Positions 25,218-36,500 of a stretch of 56,495 nucleotides of DNA are shown here, piece by piece. The stretch's first letter is position 1. Every line of letters starts with the position of its first letter. The notes beneath the pieces are model-generated. The model worked only from the letters and a program-made list of their open reading frames with translations. It did no database searches and was not told the origin of the DNA. The stretch spans positions 1-56,495 of the forward strand of contig JAFYVL010000079.1 of the NCBI GenBank assembly GCA_017549125.1. Reading direction: 5' to 3'. The position numbers and the translations under genes are program-made. The stretch is from Oscillospiraceae bacterium (lineage in GTDB: Bacteria; Bacillota; Clostridia; Oscillospirales; Oscillospiraceae).

Positions 25218-25324
25218 TGTAGGGGAGGTGCCCCGAAGGGGCGGAGGGGTTTACAGATATTAGATTCCGTACACCCCTCAGTCACCTGCGGTGACAGCTC
25301 CCCTACAAGGGGAGCCTTGTGTGC
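25218..25324. repeat. Dispersed repeat, 90 bp plus conserved flank
   Basis: TGTAGGGGAGG (25218) to CTCCCCTACA (25307) marks the inverted ends. Inside are CCCCGAAGGGGCGGAGGGG and the CCTCAGTCACCTGCGGTGACAGCTCCC hairpin. The following AAGGGGAGCCTTGTGTGCG is shared with 66-82. The rest of the 314-bp gap between alaX and the parB-like gene contains a CCCCGGGGG palindrome near 25,358 and no gene that I can see. Confidence 0.6.
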
Positions 25325-25484
25325 GATAAATTGAAATTTCTTCTATTCTAACACAATCCCCGGGGGTTCGCAACCGGAAGAAGGAACTTGTCGAGGAGTT
25401 TCTTAAAATATGGGCTTGGTTTCGTGGGTTTTCTGGGACAAGCACCGATAAAATGGTCACACAACGCACCAAGGAGGAATGGCC

Positions 25485-26267
25485 ATGCAGTGCCAAAAAC
25501 TACGAACTTACATGGAGACCGGACGGGTGGTTTTCCTGCCCATCCGCTCCATTCAGCCCAACCCATCCCAGCCCCGACATATCTTTTCCCCGGAGGCCTT
25601 GGAGGAATTAGCCGACAGTATCCGTACCCACGGAATTTTACAGCCCTTATCCGTCCGTCGCATGGGAACGGGCTATGAACTCATTGCCGGAGAGCGCAGA
25701 TTGCGTGCCGCCCAGCTGGCCGGACTCACAGAGATCCCCTGTATCCTCATGCGTATGGACGACCGGGAATCGGGGCTGGCGGCTTTGCTGGAAAATCTGC
25801 AGCGACAGGATCTGGATTTCATCGAGGAGGCAAAAGGCATCTCCTGGCTCATGAGTCATTGGCACATGAGCCAGGAGCAAATTGCCGGTACTCTAGGCAA
25901 AAGCCAAAGTGCCATTGCCAATAAACTGCGGATCTTACGGCACAGCACCCCTGTACTCCATGCCATCCGGGAAGGGCAATTAACCGAGCGGCATGCCCGG
26001 GCATTGCTGCGGCTCACCACCGATAGCGATAAGCTCAGCGCCATTCAGGCCATTGTCCAGGCCGGTATGAGTGTGGCACGGACAGAGCGCTACATTGAAG
26101 AACTCCTCTCCCAAAAGGCCACCGCTCTCCCCAAAGCCAGCGTGGGCGCATTTCTGAAAAATGTAAACCAGACCCTGGCACGCATCCAGCAATCCGGGAT
26201 CGCCGCCATTTCGGAACGTCGGGAGACGGAAAGCCAGATCGTATTGACCATTACCATCCCAAAATAA
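25485..26267 (+). CDS. ParB/Noc-family DNA-binding protein, solitary
   Basis: 260-aa protein. The N-terminal ParB/Srx domain shows IRSIQPNPSQPRHIFSP near 20-36, LADSIRTHGILQPL near 45 and the CTP-type motif IAGERRLRAAQLAG near 67-80. The helix-turn-helix domain has LLENLQRQDLDFIEEAKG and GTLGKSQSAIANKLRILRHS near 130-149. It could segregate origins (ParB/Spo0J) or act as a nucleoid occlusion protein (Noc). No parA is next to it and I find no canonical parS site in the window. The C-terminal dimerisation part is short. Start chosen at the second ATG, 7 nt from AAGGAGG; the first ATG is 1 nt from it. Confidence 0.85.
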   Translation: MQCQKLRTYMETGRVVFLPIRSIQPNPSQPRHIFSPEALEELADSIRTHGILQPLSVRRMGTGYELIAGERRLRAAQLAGLTEIPCILMRMDDRESGLAALLENLQRQDLDFIEEAKGISWLMSHWHMSQEQIAGTLGKSQSAIANKLRILRHSTPVLHAIREGQLTERHARALLRLTTDSDKLSAIQAIVQAGMSVARTERYIEELLSQKATALPKASVGAFLKNVNQTLARIQQSGIAAISERRETESQIVLTITIPK

Positions 26268-26285
26268 TTCAAATTCATTGAAAAA

Positions 26286-26314
26286 TTGACTTTTCTCCCA
26301 TTTTCGGCTATGAT
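26286..26314 (+). promoter_or_regulatory. Promoter of the 5'-nucleotidase-like gene
   Basis: TTGACT (26286-26291), 17-nt spacer, TATGAT (26309-26314), about 35 bp before the ATG, so the gene is probably transcribed apart from the parB-like gene. Confidence 0.7.
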
Positions 26315-26349
26315 AGTGTTGAAGATTATGCCCATAGGGAGAAAAATAT

Positions 26350-28635
26350 ATGAAACGAATCCTTACGAGCCTGTTATTGGCTGTTTATATTCTGACCTCG
26401 CTGGTGATTTTCCCGGCGAAGGCCGCCGGTGGCGTTGCCGTCTGTTCCGACAACCAGCAGGTTGTCTATGCGGATTTTCAATCGGCGGTCAACGCCTGCC
26501 GCAACGGACAGTATCTGAAGATATTAGCTAATACCACCGTCAACATCACCATGCAGAAGGATCTGTATGTGGATCTGAATGGTTATAACCTAACCGGTCA
26601 AATCCAGCCTAACAGCTACCAATTCTACGGTTTTGACTCCGCCACCGACAATTATACCTCCACCGGCGGCACATTCTCCTGCACAGGGGTGACCCCCGCC
26701 CGGGTATCCACCGGTAACAACAATCGCTACTTAGCCATCTCCACAGATCAGGGCTGGCAATTCCACCGGTTCTATGCGGGTATCACCCATACCAGCCTGG
26801 ACACTGCCACCTGCGGCATCGGTTTTAAAGCCCAGTTCTGGGGCAGTGATGCGGTTATGAATCAGCTATCCGGACGTCCCCTGGAATATCGGCTGCAGCT
26901 GGAGGATTATTCTCCCCGCACTATCTTTATTTCCAAGGATCAGCTTTATTCCGGTCGCACCATTTCTTTGCGGATCAATCACTGGGATGTGGAAAATTAT
27001 GCATATGACGTCCTCTACGCATGGGTTCGGCTGAATTTAGCGGATGGTACAACCATCGACAGCGCAAAAATTACGTCGACCTTCCGGGATACTGTGGGCT
27101 ATATTGATAGCCATGCGGACAGCTTCACCTGGGAGCAATTAAAGAATGTGGCCACGCTGATCGATCTCCATCCGGTCATGAGCAGATGGGGCTTGCAAAA
27201 CATTCCGCCCCAGTGCCGCCAGCATACGGACACCGACAGCAACGGCTACTGTGACCGATGCACCGAATCGGTGACCGTCAGCTTTAATGTGTATGCCATC
27301 AACGATCTGCACGGTAAATTCAATGACGGCGACAACCACATTGGTGTGGATAAATTTACCACCTACATTAAAAATGCCCGTCAAAAGGGCAATGTGATCC
27401 TGCTGTCCTCCGGCGATATGTGGCAGGGTGGTGCGGAATCCAATTTGACCAAGGGTCAGATCGTCACCGATTGGATGAATCAGATCGGCTTTGATGCCAT
27501 GACCATGGGCAACCATGAATACGATTGGGCCAGAGCCCCCATTGAAGCCAATGCGGAATTGGCAAACTTCCCCTTCCTGGGTATCAATATTTATGATAAG
27601 AGTACCGACAACCGTGTGTCTTACTGCGACAGTTCCGTGATGGTGGATTTCGGTGATCTGCAGGTGGGCATCATCGGCGCTATCGGCAATTGCTATTCTT
27701 CCATCGCTTCCGGTCAAGCGGACGACGTGTATTTCAAGACCGGCTCTCAGCTGACTAACCTGGTCAAAGCAGAATCCCAAAAGCTTCGTCAGCAGGGTGC
27801 AGATTTCATTATCTACTCCCTCCACGACGGTTATGAGGACTACAACACCGGCACAAGTGCCACCTCTGTTACTTCCCTGGACTATTATGATGTGGCACTA
27901 TCCAACGGTTATGTGGATCTGGTCTTTGAGGGCCATACCCACCAGCGATATTTGTTAAGGGATCAATACGGTGTGTACCACATCCAGGGCGGCGGCGATA
28001 ACTCCGGCTTCTCCCAGGCTTCGGTCACTGTCAATACGGTCACCGGCAAATCCACCGTATCCAATGCCCAATCCTTGAAAACCTCCACCTATTCCAGCTT
28101 GTCTCCCGATCCGCTGATCGCAGATCTTCTGGAAAAGTATAAGGATCTGATTCGTCCTGCCTATGAGGAATTGGGCTACAACGCCAGACAGCGCAGCAGC
28201 GCCCAGATCTGCACCTGGGTTTCCCAGCTGTATCTGAAGGCAGGCCTAGAAAAGTGGGGCAGTCAGTATAATATTTACCTGGCCGGCGGCTCTATTTCCT
28301 GCCGTTCCCCCTATAAGCTCTATAAGGGACAGGTCAAATACGAAGATCTCATGACCATCTTGCCCTTCGATAACGAAATCGTGCTGTGCAAGATCCCCGG
28401 CAACAAATTGCTGACCAGATTCATCAACAACTCGGATTATGTGATTACCCGTTCCGATTACGGCAACGCCACCCCACCGGTGAATAATTCTCTGAATTAT
28501 TACTATGTGATCACCGACACCTTCACCGCCAACTATGCGCCCAACAACATGACCATCATTGATACCTTAGGGCCGAATATCTTCGCCCGGGATCTGTTGG
28601 CAGAATACATCCGCCAGGGCAATCTGGCGAAATAA
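26350..28635 (+). CDS. Secreted 5'-nucleotidase / metallophosphoesterase with S-x-D-P module
   Basis: 761-aa exported enzyme of the UshA/5'-nucleotidase type, hydrolysing nucleotides or cyclic nucleotides outside the cell. Residues 1-25 are a signal peptide. Residues about 35-285 form the shared module (DLYVDLNGYNLTG; THTSLDTATCGIGFKAQF). A small Asp/Cys motif (HTDTDSNGYCDRC) at 292-304 links to the calcineurin-like domain: INDLHG (317-322), SSGDMWQGG (353-361), GNHEYDW (387-393) and EGHTHQRY near 535 supply metal ligands. The C-terminal 5'-nucleotidase domain includes LAGGSISCR and ILPFDNEIV. No cell-wall anchor is visible. Possible purine salvage role, in line with the purine genes nearby, though that link is only inference. 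Confidence 0.88.
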   Translation: MKRILTSLLLAVYILTSLVIFPAKAAGGVAVCSDNQQVVYADFQSAVNACRNGQYLKILANTTVNITMQKDLYVDLNGYNLTGQIQPNSYQFYGFDSATDNYTSTGGTFSCTGVTPARVSTGNNNRYLAISTDQGWQFHRFYAGITHTSLDTATCGIGFKAQFWGSDAVMNQLSGRPLEYRLQLEDYSPRTIFISKDQLYSGRTISLRINHWDVENYAYDVLYAWVRLNLADGTTIDSAKITSTFRDTVGYIDSHADSFTWEQLKNVATLIDLHPVMSRWGLQNIPPQCRQHTDTDSNGYCDRCTESVTVSFNVYAINDLHGKFNDGDNHIGVDKFTTYIKNARQKGNVILLSSGDMWQGGAESNLTKGQIVTDWMNQIGFDAMTMGNHEYDWARAPIEANAELANFPFLGINIYDKSTDNRVSYCDSSVMVDFGDLQVGIIGAIGNCYSSIASGQADDVYFKTGSQLTNLVKAESQKLRQQGADFIIYSLHDGYEDYNTGTSATSVTSLDYYDVALSNGYVDLVFEGHTHQRYLLRDQYGVYHIQGGGDNSGFSQASVTVNTVTGKSTVSNAQSLKTSTYSSLSPDPLIADLLEKYKDLIRPAYEELGYNARQRSSAQICTWVSQLYLKAGLEKWGSQYNIYLAGGSISCRSPYKLYKGQVKYEDLMTILPFDNEIVLCKIPGNKLLTRFINNSDYVITRSDYGNATPPVNNSLNYYYVITDTFTANYAPNNMTIIDTLGPNIFARDLLAEYIRQGNLAK

Positions 28636-28640
28636 AAAAT

Positions 28641-28686
28641 CCCCTAACCATGCCGAGTATATCACCTCGGCTTGGTTAGGGGTTTT
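28641..28686. terminator. Bidirectional terminator between convergent genes
   Basis: Long hairpin: CCCCTAACCA / TGGTTAGGGG and GCCGAG / CTCGGC with one mismatch between the two stems. A run of A before and TTTTC after allow use on both strands. It ends the 5'-nucleotidase-like gene and the 26.5-kb carbohydrate operon. The 85 bp up to 28,771 hold only weak dyads. Confidence 0.88.
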
Positions 28687-28771
28687 CTATATTTCAGCAA
28701 AGACCAATCTCATGGTTTTCACGGCTAAGCCCGGTTCCGTACAACCGTTCCCGGCTGTGAACCCCATGGGT

Positions 28772-31700
28772 TTAGTTCTTTGCCAAAACCACGACCTCAG
28801 AGATTGCGTACTGGGCGCTGTCTGCCATTTGGATCTCCACGGCAACCGCCTCCGCAGGCACAGTCTTCAAAATCTGGTCAGCAGCCACACCGGTATAGCA
28901 AATGCTATCGCCATTGGCCAGGATCAAGCGAACGCTCTTCACACCGGCACAGGGCTGATCCACACCGTCATAAATGCCAATGCCATAGACTGTAGTCTTA
29001 GCAAAATCCAGACGGATGGTGGCTTCACCGCTGAACACAGCCTCGGTCACATACTTCAATGTTCTGTGGGCAATGATGCCATCGGTCAAGGTATTGACAG
29101 AACCGGAGACCAGATTGGTCACGGTGGCGTTGTCAGCCACATTGGTGTACTCACCGGCGGTCAAGGGCATATCTCCAAAGGAAGGACCGCTGACCACAGG
29201 TACTAACAGACCGCTGGAGTTCTGTGTCCAATTCAAGGTATCCACAGCGATGCCACGGGCAAAGGAATCAGAGGTCTTGACCTTGTGGGCATGGTAGACA
29301 ATGTAATCCTGTCCGTCACGGCTGACCACGGAGCAGTGACCTGTACCCTTATCCGTACCGTAGAGCAGATAACCGCCCTGGGCATCGGTCAGCTTGGTAA
29401 AGGTGCCGTCGGGGCTGTCAGACACCGCCACACGGACACTATAGCCCACATTCTTATAGTTGTTTACAGAGTACAGCAGGTAATACTTGCCGGACTTATA
29501 CAACACAAAGGGCGCTTCGTTAACAGAGCCCTCTTTCAGGGTGCTTTCTGCGGTGGTCAGGTGCTTCACGCTAGTGTAATCGGGGGTATAGTCGTCATTG
29601 AGCTTCATCACATAGTTACTGGACATTGTATAACCAAAAGCCTTGCCCAGGTCATGGCAGAAATACACATACTTCTGACCGGTGACAGGATCCACAAAGG
29701 GACTCAGGTCAATGATCTTCATATAGCCGTTGTTAGCGGTCTCATACAGAGGATCATTGACATCCATCTTGGTAAAGTCGAACACAGGCTCATAAGCCCA
29801 GATGTCATTCTCTGCATCGATCTGCACCAGATTCTTGTGCAAATACTTATTGTAAGGCACAAAAGGACCGGCAGGATCGCTGGCTACTGCAATGTCACCG
29901 TAGAAATAACCTTGGTTATCATAGCGGTCAGCATTGTAGAACATGTAGTACAGCTTGGTCTGGGCATCATAGATCACTTCCGGTGCCCAGTAATCGGTGG
30001 TCAGGTAAGATGCGATGGTGCGGCCTGCGGTGGCATCATAATAGGCACCGCCGGCATGCAGGGCTGTGGAAACACATTCCCAATTCACCAGATCCCAGGA
30101 TCTGTATGCCAGGTAGCCCTTACAGCCCAGGCTGTCAGAGGTAATATACATGTAGTAGCTGCCTGCGTCCTTACCCTCGGTGATGGCGATCACGCTGGGG
30201 TCTGCGCCCAGGACATCCAGCTGATTCTTGTAGCTGACATTCTTGGCGGTATTGCAGCCCAGCAGATAATTTTCTGCCTCAGCCTGAGAAGCAAATCGCA
30301 GAGCCACCAGATCTTCCACCACGGTAGTGCCGTTGTTGAAGCCGGTGAACTTCACGGTGCTCTCAGTCATGGGAACACGGCTGGTCTGGTATACCAGCTT
30401 GCCGTCCAGCAACAGGTTTACCTGGCCGCCCAAAACCACCAACTCAAAGGCAACGCTGTTGCGCTTGCCGTTGGTATTTTCATCGGCCACGGCCTGCCAC
30501 ACATCCCAGGAATCCTGGTCTGCCTTGGACATGGTGAAAATCTGATAATTGCCGGAGGGCAGTTTTTCCAATGCTACGAAATACTCGTTACGGGCATCCG
30601 CAGAAATAAGGATTCTTGCCTGTCCCCAATCGGCGGCGTCCTTCAGGGTCAGCTGACCACTGACGGCATAGAAATCATCACGCATCACAAAACCGTCTGC
30701 CATCACATCATCTACCAGGTGCTGGGCATCGGAATTGGTGGTGAGGGTGTAAACACCCTCAGAGGTTTCGGTGAAATAGTTGGTGCTGAGCAGGGTCTCG
30801 GGTGTGCCCTCGGTCTTATGCTCCTTCTGGGCAATGTAGGCACTAATGGCATCTCCATTGTCGAAGGTTGTCAGTTGGAGATCCTCTACCGTGGTAGTAC
30901 CGATGTTGTAACCGGTGAACTTCACGGTGCTGTCGGTCATGGTCACGCGGTCGGTCTCATAGCAAATCTTGCCATCTACCAGGAAATAGACCTTGTTGCC
31001 GTTGACGATCAGCTCGAAGTCCTGGACATTCTTGCCGGTGTCGCAGATCTTAACCCAATTGTCCCAACCGTCCTGGTCAGCCTTGGACATGGTGAAAATC
31101 TGATAGATACCGTTGTTGGTTTTCTCCAAAGCGATGAAATACTCGTTACGGGCATCCGCAGAGATCAGGATTCTGGCCTGTCCCCAATCGGCAGCGTCGG
31201 TCAGTGACAGCTTACCCTTCACGCAGTACATGCTGCTGCGCATGATCACACCGTTGGCCAGCACGTCGTCAACCTTGTGCTGGGCATCGGAATCAGTGAA
31301 CAGGGTGTATTCCCCATCCTCACCCTGGGCAAACCAGTTGGTGCTCAAGGTAGCTTCCTGCATGCCCTGGGGCTTGTAGGACTTGCCGCTCAGATAATTG
31401 GCAGCGCTCTGGCTGTCACTGAAGATCTCCAGATCCAGATCTGCCACGGTGGTCGTACCGATGTTGTAGCCGGTGAATTTCACAGTGCTCTCTGCCATGG
31501 TCACACGATCTGTCTCATAGCAAATCATGTCGTCCAGCAGCACAGTGACCTGGCTTTCGCTGACTACCAGTTCAAAATTCAGAGTATTCTTGCCGGTCTC
31601 ACCGATCTTGACCCAAGCATCCCAGTTATCCTGGTTAGCCTTGGACATAATAAAGATCTGATAATTGCCAGCAGGCAGCTGCTCCAGAGCAATGAAATAT

Positions 31701-33559
31701 TCATTGGTGGGATCTGCAGAAATCAGAATTCTGGCCTGACCCCATGCGCTGGCATCGGTCAAAGACAGCTTACCGCTGACACGGTAGTTGGCTGCACGAG
31801 CCGCAATACCGCCACGGGTCAGATCGTCCACCTTGTGCTGGGCATCGGAATCGGTGGACAGGGTGTACTCCCCATTCTCGCCCTGGGTAAACCAGTTCTC
31901 GGTCATGCCGATGGTCATGCCATTGTCCACAGCCTGCTGACCCACAGCCACAGAATAGTTGGTGGCGGTCAGAACGCTGTTGAAGGAGAAGATACCCACA
32001 GCGCCCTTGGCATCATGGAAGCCCTCCACATTATGCAGAGCCAATTTGCCATTGACAAAGAAATAGTATGCGCTGCCGTCACGAACCAGCTTCAGCTTGA
32101 TGGTATCGCTGCCGCTAAAGGACATGCCGGGTACTTCTGCGGACACAGAACCTGCCCAATCGTCGCCACCGTCGGTGGGCTGATACACAACACCCACATG
32201 GGTTGCCGCCAGCTGGGGATTCATATCCACAAAGAACTTGACCATTTCAGAAGTGCCGTTGACCAGAATACCGAACTTGGGCCAGTTATCATTGTTCAGT
32301 ACCTGGGACACATTGATCTCAGTCTCAAAGCAGAACTTATCGGTAAAGATATCGTTTAAGTAAGTATACTGGGGTGCGCCACCGGTGATGGACACGGAAG
32401 GTTCGCTACCCTGGTCCTTAGACAGATCCACACCGTCGGAGGTGCTATAGATAATGCCATCACCCTCTGCAGAGCCAAAGATTTCTCCCTTATTGCGCTC
32501 TGCTTCCGGCAGCATCGCATTCTTGGCATCCAGATCTGCCTGGGCGGTGGTCACCGCATAATCGGTAACGGTCAGACCGGTGTTGAAGCTGAAGATACCA
32601 GCCTTGGCCTTGCCTTCAAAGCCGCAAACGCTGGACATGACATAACGGCCATCCACAAACAGGTGCAGACGCTTGCCTTCCTTCAGCACACCCAGAGTCA
32701 CAGTTTCTCCATTGCCGGAGAAAGCCATGCCCTCTACGGTCACGGACTTGGCATGATCCCAATCGTCCTGGCCGTTGGTGTTGGTCATGTTACCCACCAC
32801 AGAAGCGTTCATGGCGCGGTTCATATCCACATAGAAATACTCACGGACATTGTCGCCCTCAGCCATCAGACCGAACTTGGGCCAGTTTTCACCAATGGCT
32901 ACGTCATTGGTATGGAATTTTGCTTCAAAATAGAAGTTCTCTTCTGCAAATCCATTGATGTAACCAAAGGAAATGCCGTTGGACGCTACAGTGACCTGAT
33001 CCTTCTCAGACAGGTTCACCTGCGGATTGGTGCTTTCAAAGAAATGACCAAAGATGTTCGTCAAGCCCCAGGATGCCACCTGTGCTTCATAGGTGGTACA
33101 CAGAGCCTTCACAGCTGCCTTCTGGGTCTGGTTATAGCCTGCCCAGGCGGTATTCACAGCCTGCAAAGCCTGCTTCATAGAAGTTGCCTGCCATTCGGTC
33201 TGAATGGTTTCACCGTTCACGACCACGAAAGCATAGGCTTCCAGATTGGCTTCACCGCCATTATTGGCCAGAATGTTCTTGACACGGACGGAGAATGTAC
33301 CATCGGTCAAGGTCTTCTGGATGGTATAGGTTCTTTCTGCACCGCCGTTCACTCGGAAACAGAAACCCATTTCGGTGACGGTGGAGAGGTCTCCCTCCAC
33401 CGTTGCCTTAAAGCCCAGAGCATCCTTGGCAGGATCCAGGCTTACATGGGTAATCTTCAGAGTGGGATCATCATTGCCCTGTTCTGTTGCAAATACGGCA
33501 GGCACGAGGCTTACCAGCAATGCCAGGGTCAGAAGCAGAGCCAATACTCTATTCTTCAT
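28772..33559 (-). CDS. Secreted GH43-type glycosidase with lectin-like domains
   Basis: 1,595-aa exported protein. Layout: signal peptide 1-25; S-x-D-P module about 36-170 (HVSLDPAKDALGFKA); two concanavalin/laminin-G-like domains (about 190-338, 370-540); three copies of a related jelly-roll unit with WGQARILISAD (about 553-715, 738-900, 923-1090); GH43 beta-propeller about 1110-1450; discoidin-like end 1468-1595. Likely catalytic residues are Asp1120 in GADPSVI and Glu1348 in VNEAPFV; the WAPE motif is at 1191-1194. Such enzymes release arabinose or xylose-type units from plant polysaccharides. Last gene of the operon, 17 bp after the giant gene. No LPXTG or SLH anchor. Its first 170 residues are almost identical to those of the giant protein. 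Confidence 0.85.
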   Translation of the reverse strand: MKNRVLALLLTLALLVSLVPAVFATEQGNDDPTLKITHVSLDPAKDALGFKATVEGDLSTVTEMGFCFRVNGGAERTYTIQKTLTDGTFSVRVKNILANNGGEANLEAYAFVVVNGETIQTEWQATSMKQALQAVNTAWAGYNQTQKAAVKALCTTYEAQVASWGLTNIFGHFFESTNPQVNLSEKDQVTVASNGISFGYINGFAEENFYFEAKFHTNDVAIGENWPKFGLMAEGDNVREYFYVDMNRAMNASVVGNMTNTNGQDDWDHAKSVTVEGMAFSGNGETVTLGVLKEGKRLHLFVDGRYVMSSVCGFEGKAKAGIFSFNTGLTVTDYAVTTAQADLDAKNAMLPEAERNKGEIFGSAEGDGIIYSTSDGVDLSKDQGSEPSVSITGGAPQYTYLNDIFTDKFCFETEINVSQVLNNDNWPKFGILVNGTSEMVKFFVDMNPQLAATHVGVVYQPTDGGDDWAGSVSAEVPGMSFSGSDTIKLKLVRDGSAYYFFVNGKLALHNVEGFHDAKGAVGIFSFNSVLTATNYSVAVGQQAVDNGMTIGMTENWFTQGENGEYTLSTDSDAQHKVDDLTRGGIAARAANYRVSGKLSLTDASAWGQARILISADPTNEYFIALEQLPAGNYQIFIMSKANQDNWDAWVKIGETGKNTLNFELVVSESQVTVLLDDMICYETDRVTMAESTVKFTGYNIGTTTVADLDLEIFSDSQSAANYLSGKSYKPQGMQEATLSTNWFAQGEDGEYTLFTDSDAQHKVDDVLANGVIMRSSMYCVKGKLSLTDAADWGQARILISADARNEYFIALEKTNNGIYQIFTMSKADQDGWDNWVKICDTGKNVQDFELIVNGNKVYFLVDGKICYETDRVTMTDSTVKFTGYNIGTTTVEDLQLTTFDNGDAISAYIAQKEHKTEGTPETLLSTNYFTETSEGVYTLTTNSDAQHLVDDVMADGFVMRDDFYAVSGQLTLKDAADWGQARILISADARNEYFVALEKLPSGNYQIFTMSKADQDSWDVWQAVADENTNGKRNSVAFELVVLGGQVNLLLDGKLVYQTSRVPMTESTVKFTGFNNGTTVVEDLVALRFASQAEAENYLLGCNTAKNVSYKNQLDVLGADPSVIAITEGKDAGSYYMYITSDSLGCKGYLAYRSWDLVNWECVSTALHAGGAYYDATAGRTIASYLTTDYWAPEVIYDAQTKLYYMFYNADRYDNQGYFYGDIAVASDPAGPFVPYNKYLHKNLVQIDAENDIWAYEPVFDFTKMDVNDPLYETANNGYMKIIDLSPFVDPVTGQKYVYFCHDLGKAFGYTMSSNYVMKLNDDYTPDYTSVKHLTTAESTLKEGSVNEAPFVLYKSGKYYLLYSVNNYKNVGYSVRVAVSDSPDGTFTKLTDAQGGYLLYGTDKGTGHCSVVSRDGQDYIVYHAHKVKTSDSFARGIAVDTLNWTQNSSGLLVPVVSGPSFGDMPLTAGEYTNVADNATVTNLVSGSVNTLTDGIIAHRTLKYVTEAVFSGEATIRLDFAKTTVYGIGIYDGVDQPCAGVKSVRLILANGDSICYTGVAADQILKTVPAEAVAVEIQMADSAQYAISEVVVLAKN

Positions 33560-33576
33560 GTATATTTCCCCCTAAA

Positions 33577-36500
33577 TTATAATTTGTTGCCGTATACTTC
33601 CATTTCCCAAATGCTTGCCCAAGCACCACCGGTGGTGGATTCCACGGTCACGCGGATATATCTTGCCTGTGCCTGCTGGCTCACGGTCACATCTACCAGA
33701 GCCTGTGCTTCGGGATCGCTGTATACAGACCAGTCGTTGCCATCCACAGAGGTTTCGATCTTAAAGTTCCAATCGGATTTCTGCTCAAAGAAGATATAAA
33801 CAGCTTCCAGATCGTAAACATCCTTCAGATCGATCATGAGCCACTGGGGCATAGCATCGCTGGTGGCACACCAACGGGTATCCGTATCGCTGTCAAAAGC
33901 ATGGCTTGCAGGAGAACCATTGGTGCTTGCGGACATTTCCATAGCGGAAACGTCGATTTTCTGCGCATTTTCGCTGACCTGGGCGCCGGTAATGCCCATG
34001 GATGCAAAGCAATACTTCAGATAAGAGCCTTCGCTCACCAGCTGACCTGCTTTAATATCAGCCTCGGTGATCTTGGCCATGTACATACGGCCGGTATTGA
34101 AGCGGTCATAGTCATAAACCACGTAGAACGTGCCGTTATCCTCGATCACATCGGGATAGCTGACGCCCAGACGGGCATCCAGCAAAAGGGTATAGGGCCA
34201 GGTCTTACCACCATCCTCAGACAGGAAGGCGGTCAGATTGTTTCTGCCGTTAAAGTCCTTGTGGTTGATCATCAGCAGCTTGCCGCTACTGGTCTTACCC
34301 ACATAGATGGCAGAGTTGGGATGGGCGATATTGGATACCTGGGCATTGGTCCAGGTCTTACCGCCGTCATAGGAGAAACTCTCCTTCATATTGCCTTCCA
34401 GCTGGCGCAGCAGCATCCACAAGGAGCCGTCATTGCGCTCAACGATAATGGCATTGTTATAAGTAGAACCGGTAACCTCTGCTCTACCCTTCCAGGTCCA
34501 GGTTGCGCCCTTGTCGGTGGAAGAATAGACATCGGAATAGTTTCTGTCGATCCAGTCAAAAGCGGTAGTCAGCCATTCTTCATTGGCCTGACCTTGGTTC
34601 AGAACGGTGATCTTGCCGTTGCCACGGCCATCAAACAGACGCTGGGGTGCAGACCACTTCAGTTCATCGGTAGGTGCGCCGGGGTTTTCGCAGATGGCAG
34701 CCCAAGTGCCCATTTTGCCGTCAAAGCCACCGGTACCGGTGTGCTGAGACCAGGACACCCACAATCTGCCATCTTCCATAGTCCACAACTGGGGCTTGGT
34801 CACCTGGGCGGCGGTGTCGGGGTGAACAATGGCTACCGCAGGATCTACCCAAGTAGCGCCATTGTCATCGCTATACAGCAGCACAGCCATGTTGCCGGTG
34901 GCAAGCTCCGTTTCACCGCCTGTGAACCATGCGGCCCACAAGCGGTTACCGTTAGGGCCGTCGGTGATGGTCACCACCGGACAGCCCTGCCAGTTACGGG
35001 ATGCAGGGGTATAGGTATACAGAGAATTCTGTATACCTGTTACCTCAGGATTATTATAGATGTTTGCTGCGGTGGTCACAGAGGGCATTTCGTAATAGTC
35101 CTCTGCGGCCAAAGTATCAAAGTAGACCAGGTTGTACTGACCGTAATGGATCACATCACCCACAGCCACTTCCTTCTGGTACAGCTTCTGGGCATAGCCC
35201 AGGCTCTTGCCGGGAAGTCCCTTGTTGTTACGGTAAGAACGGTATGCCACAGGGGTAAAACCGTCTGCAATCAAGGCTTCCTCCAATGCCACATAAGTGG
35301 CATTGGTATTTTTTACGGGAATCTGCACATACACAGTACCGGCTTCGGTGACAGTACCGGTAGCGCCTTCGTCAAAACCGGAATACAGGAAGCTCTTGCC
35401 GTGGAGGGCTTCCAGCTGATCGCCGGAGGCATAGTAGGTTCTGTTGTCAAAGAGACGAACATTCTGCTCGTACTTGCAAGCCTGGGTGGTAGTGCCGTCG
35501 GGAGCGATCTTTGCCAGGTTCTCAGACAGCACCAGATCACCGGAGAATACAGGAATTGCCCAAGAGGGCCAGGAAACCGTTTCCCCTGCTGCTACGGTCT
35601 TCTTGAACAGCAAGAATTCATTGCTTGCAAAGCTGGAGTGGGAAATGGCGGTAAAGGCAGGTACATCCACCTTGGTAAAGCCATCCGCCTCCAAAATCGC
35701 AGCTCTGGTCATAGACACGCCATCTACCTTGGTAGAACCGGTGTTGGTGATCATGTAGACCACACCGCCACGGGTAGCGGTGGCAGAACCTGCACCGTAG
35801 TTGCCTACGATGTAGTTCTTGCCTGCCAACCAGTAGGGCATACCGGAAATGGTATAGGTTCTGTCAGCAAATGCCAAAGTGCCGGCTTCCATGTTACCCA
35901 CGGATGCGCCCTCGGCAGGCTGCAGAATTGCCATGTCGCTGTCTGCGATCTTGTAGCAATCGGCATCCAGATTCAGCTTTTCTTCAGAAGCGATCACCAC
36001 GCTCCACTGACCCAGCTGCAGAGTCTCACCGGGCTCTACATACTTTTCATAAACCCAGATGTAGGAGGAATTGCCGGAGAAATCGCAGAACTTCCAGCCA
36101 GCCATATCCAGCTTGGTGTAGTTCATTTCGTCCAGGGTCTCTGCCTGGGAGTTATCGGTCTTGTAGGCATTGGTCAGCACATAGATATAGCCGGGCTTCT
36201 GCACGGTAATATCCACGGTCTCACCTGCCACACCATAGGAAGCCTTCACAAAGGTCTTACCCAGGAATGCTTCGGGCATGCTGGTGAACACATAATCTCT
36301 GGTGGTCCAGATGATCTTGCCCAGAGCCACAGTATCCAGCTTCTGACCATTGTTGGTCTTGATCATAGGCTCTTCCACCTTCAGGGTGGGAACGGTGTTA
36401 TAGAAGGCCTTCAGATCAGAGATATAGTCATAGGTGGTCAGATTGGATTCATGATACTCTGCATAGCAGAACACCATGTGGGTACCGATCAAAGTCGATG

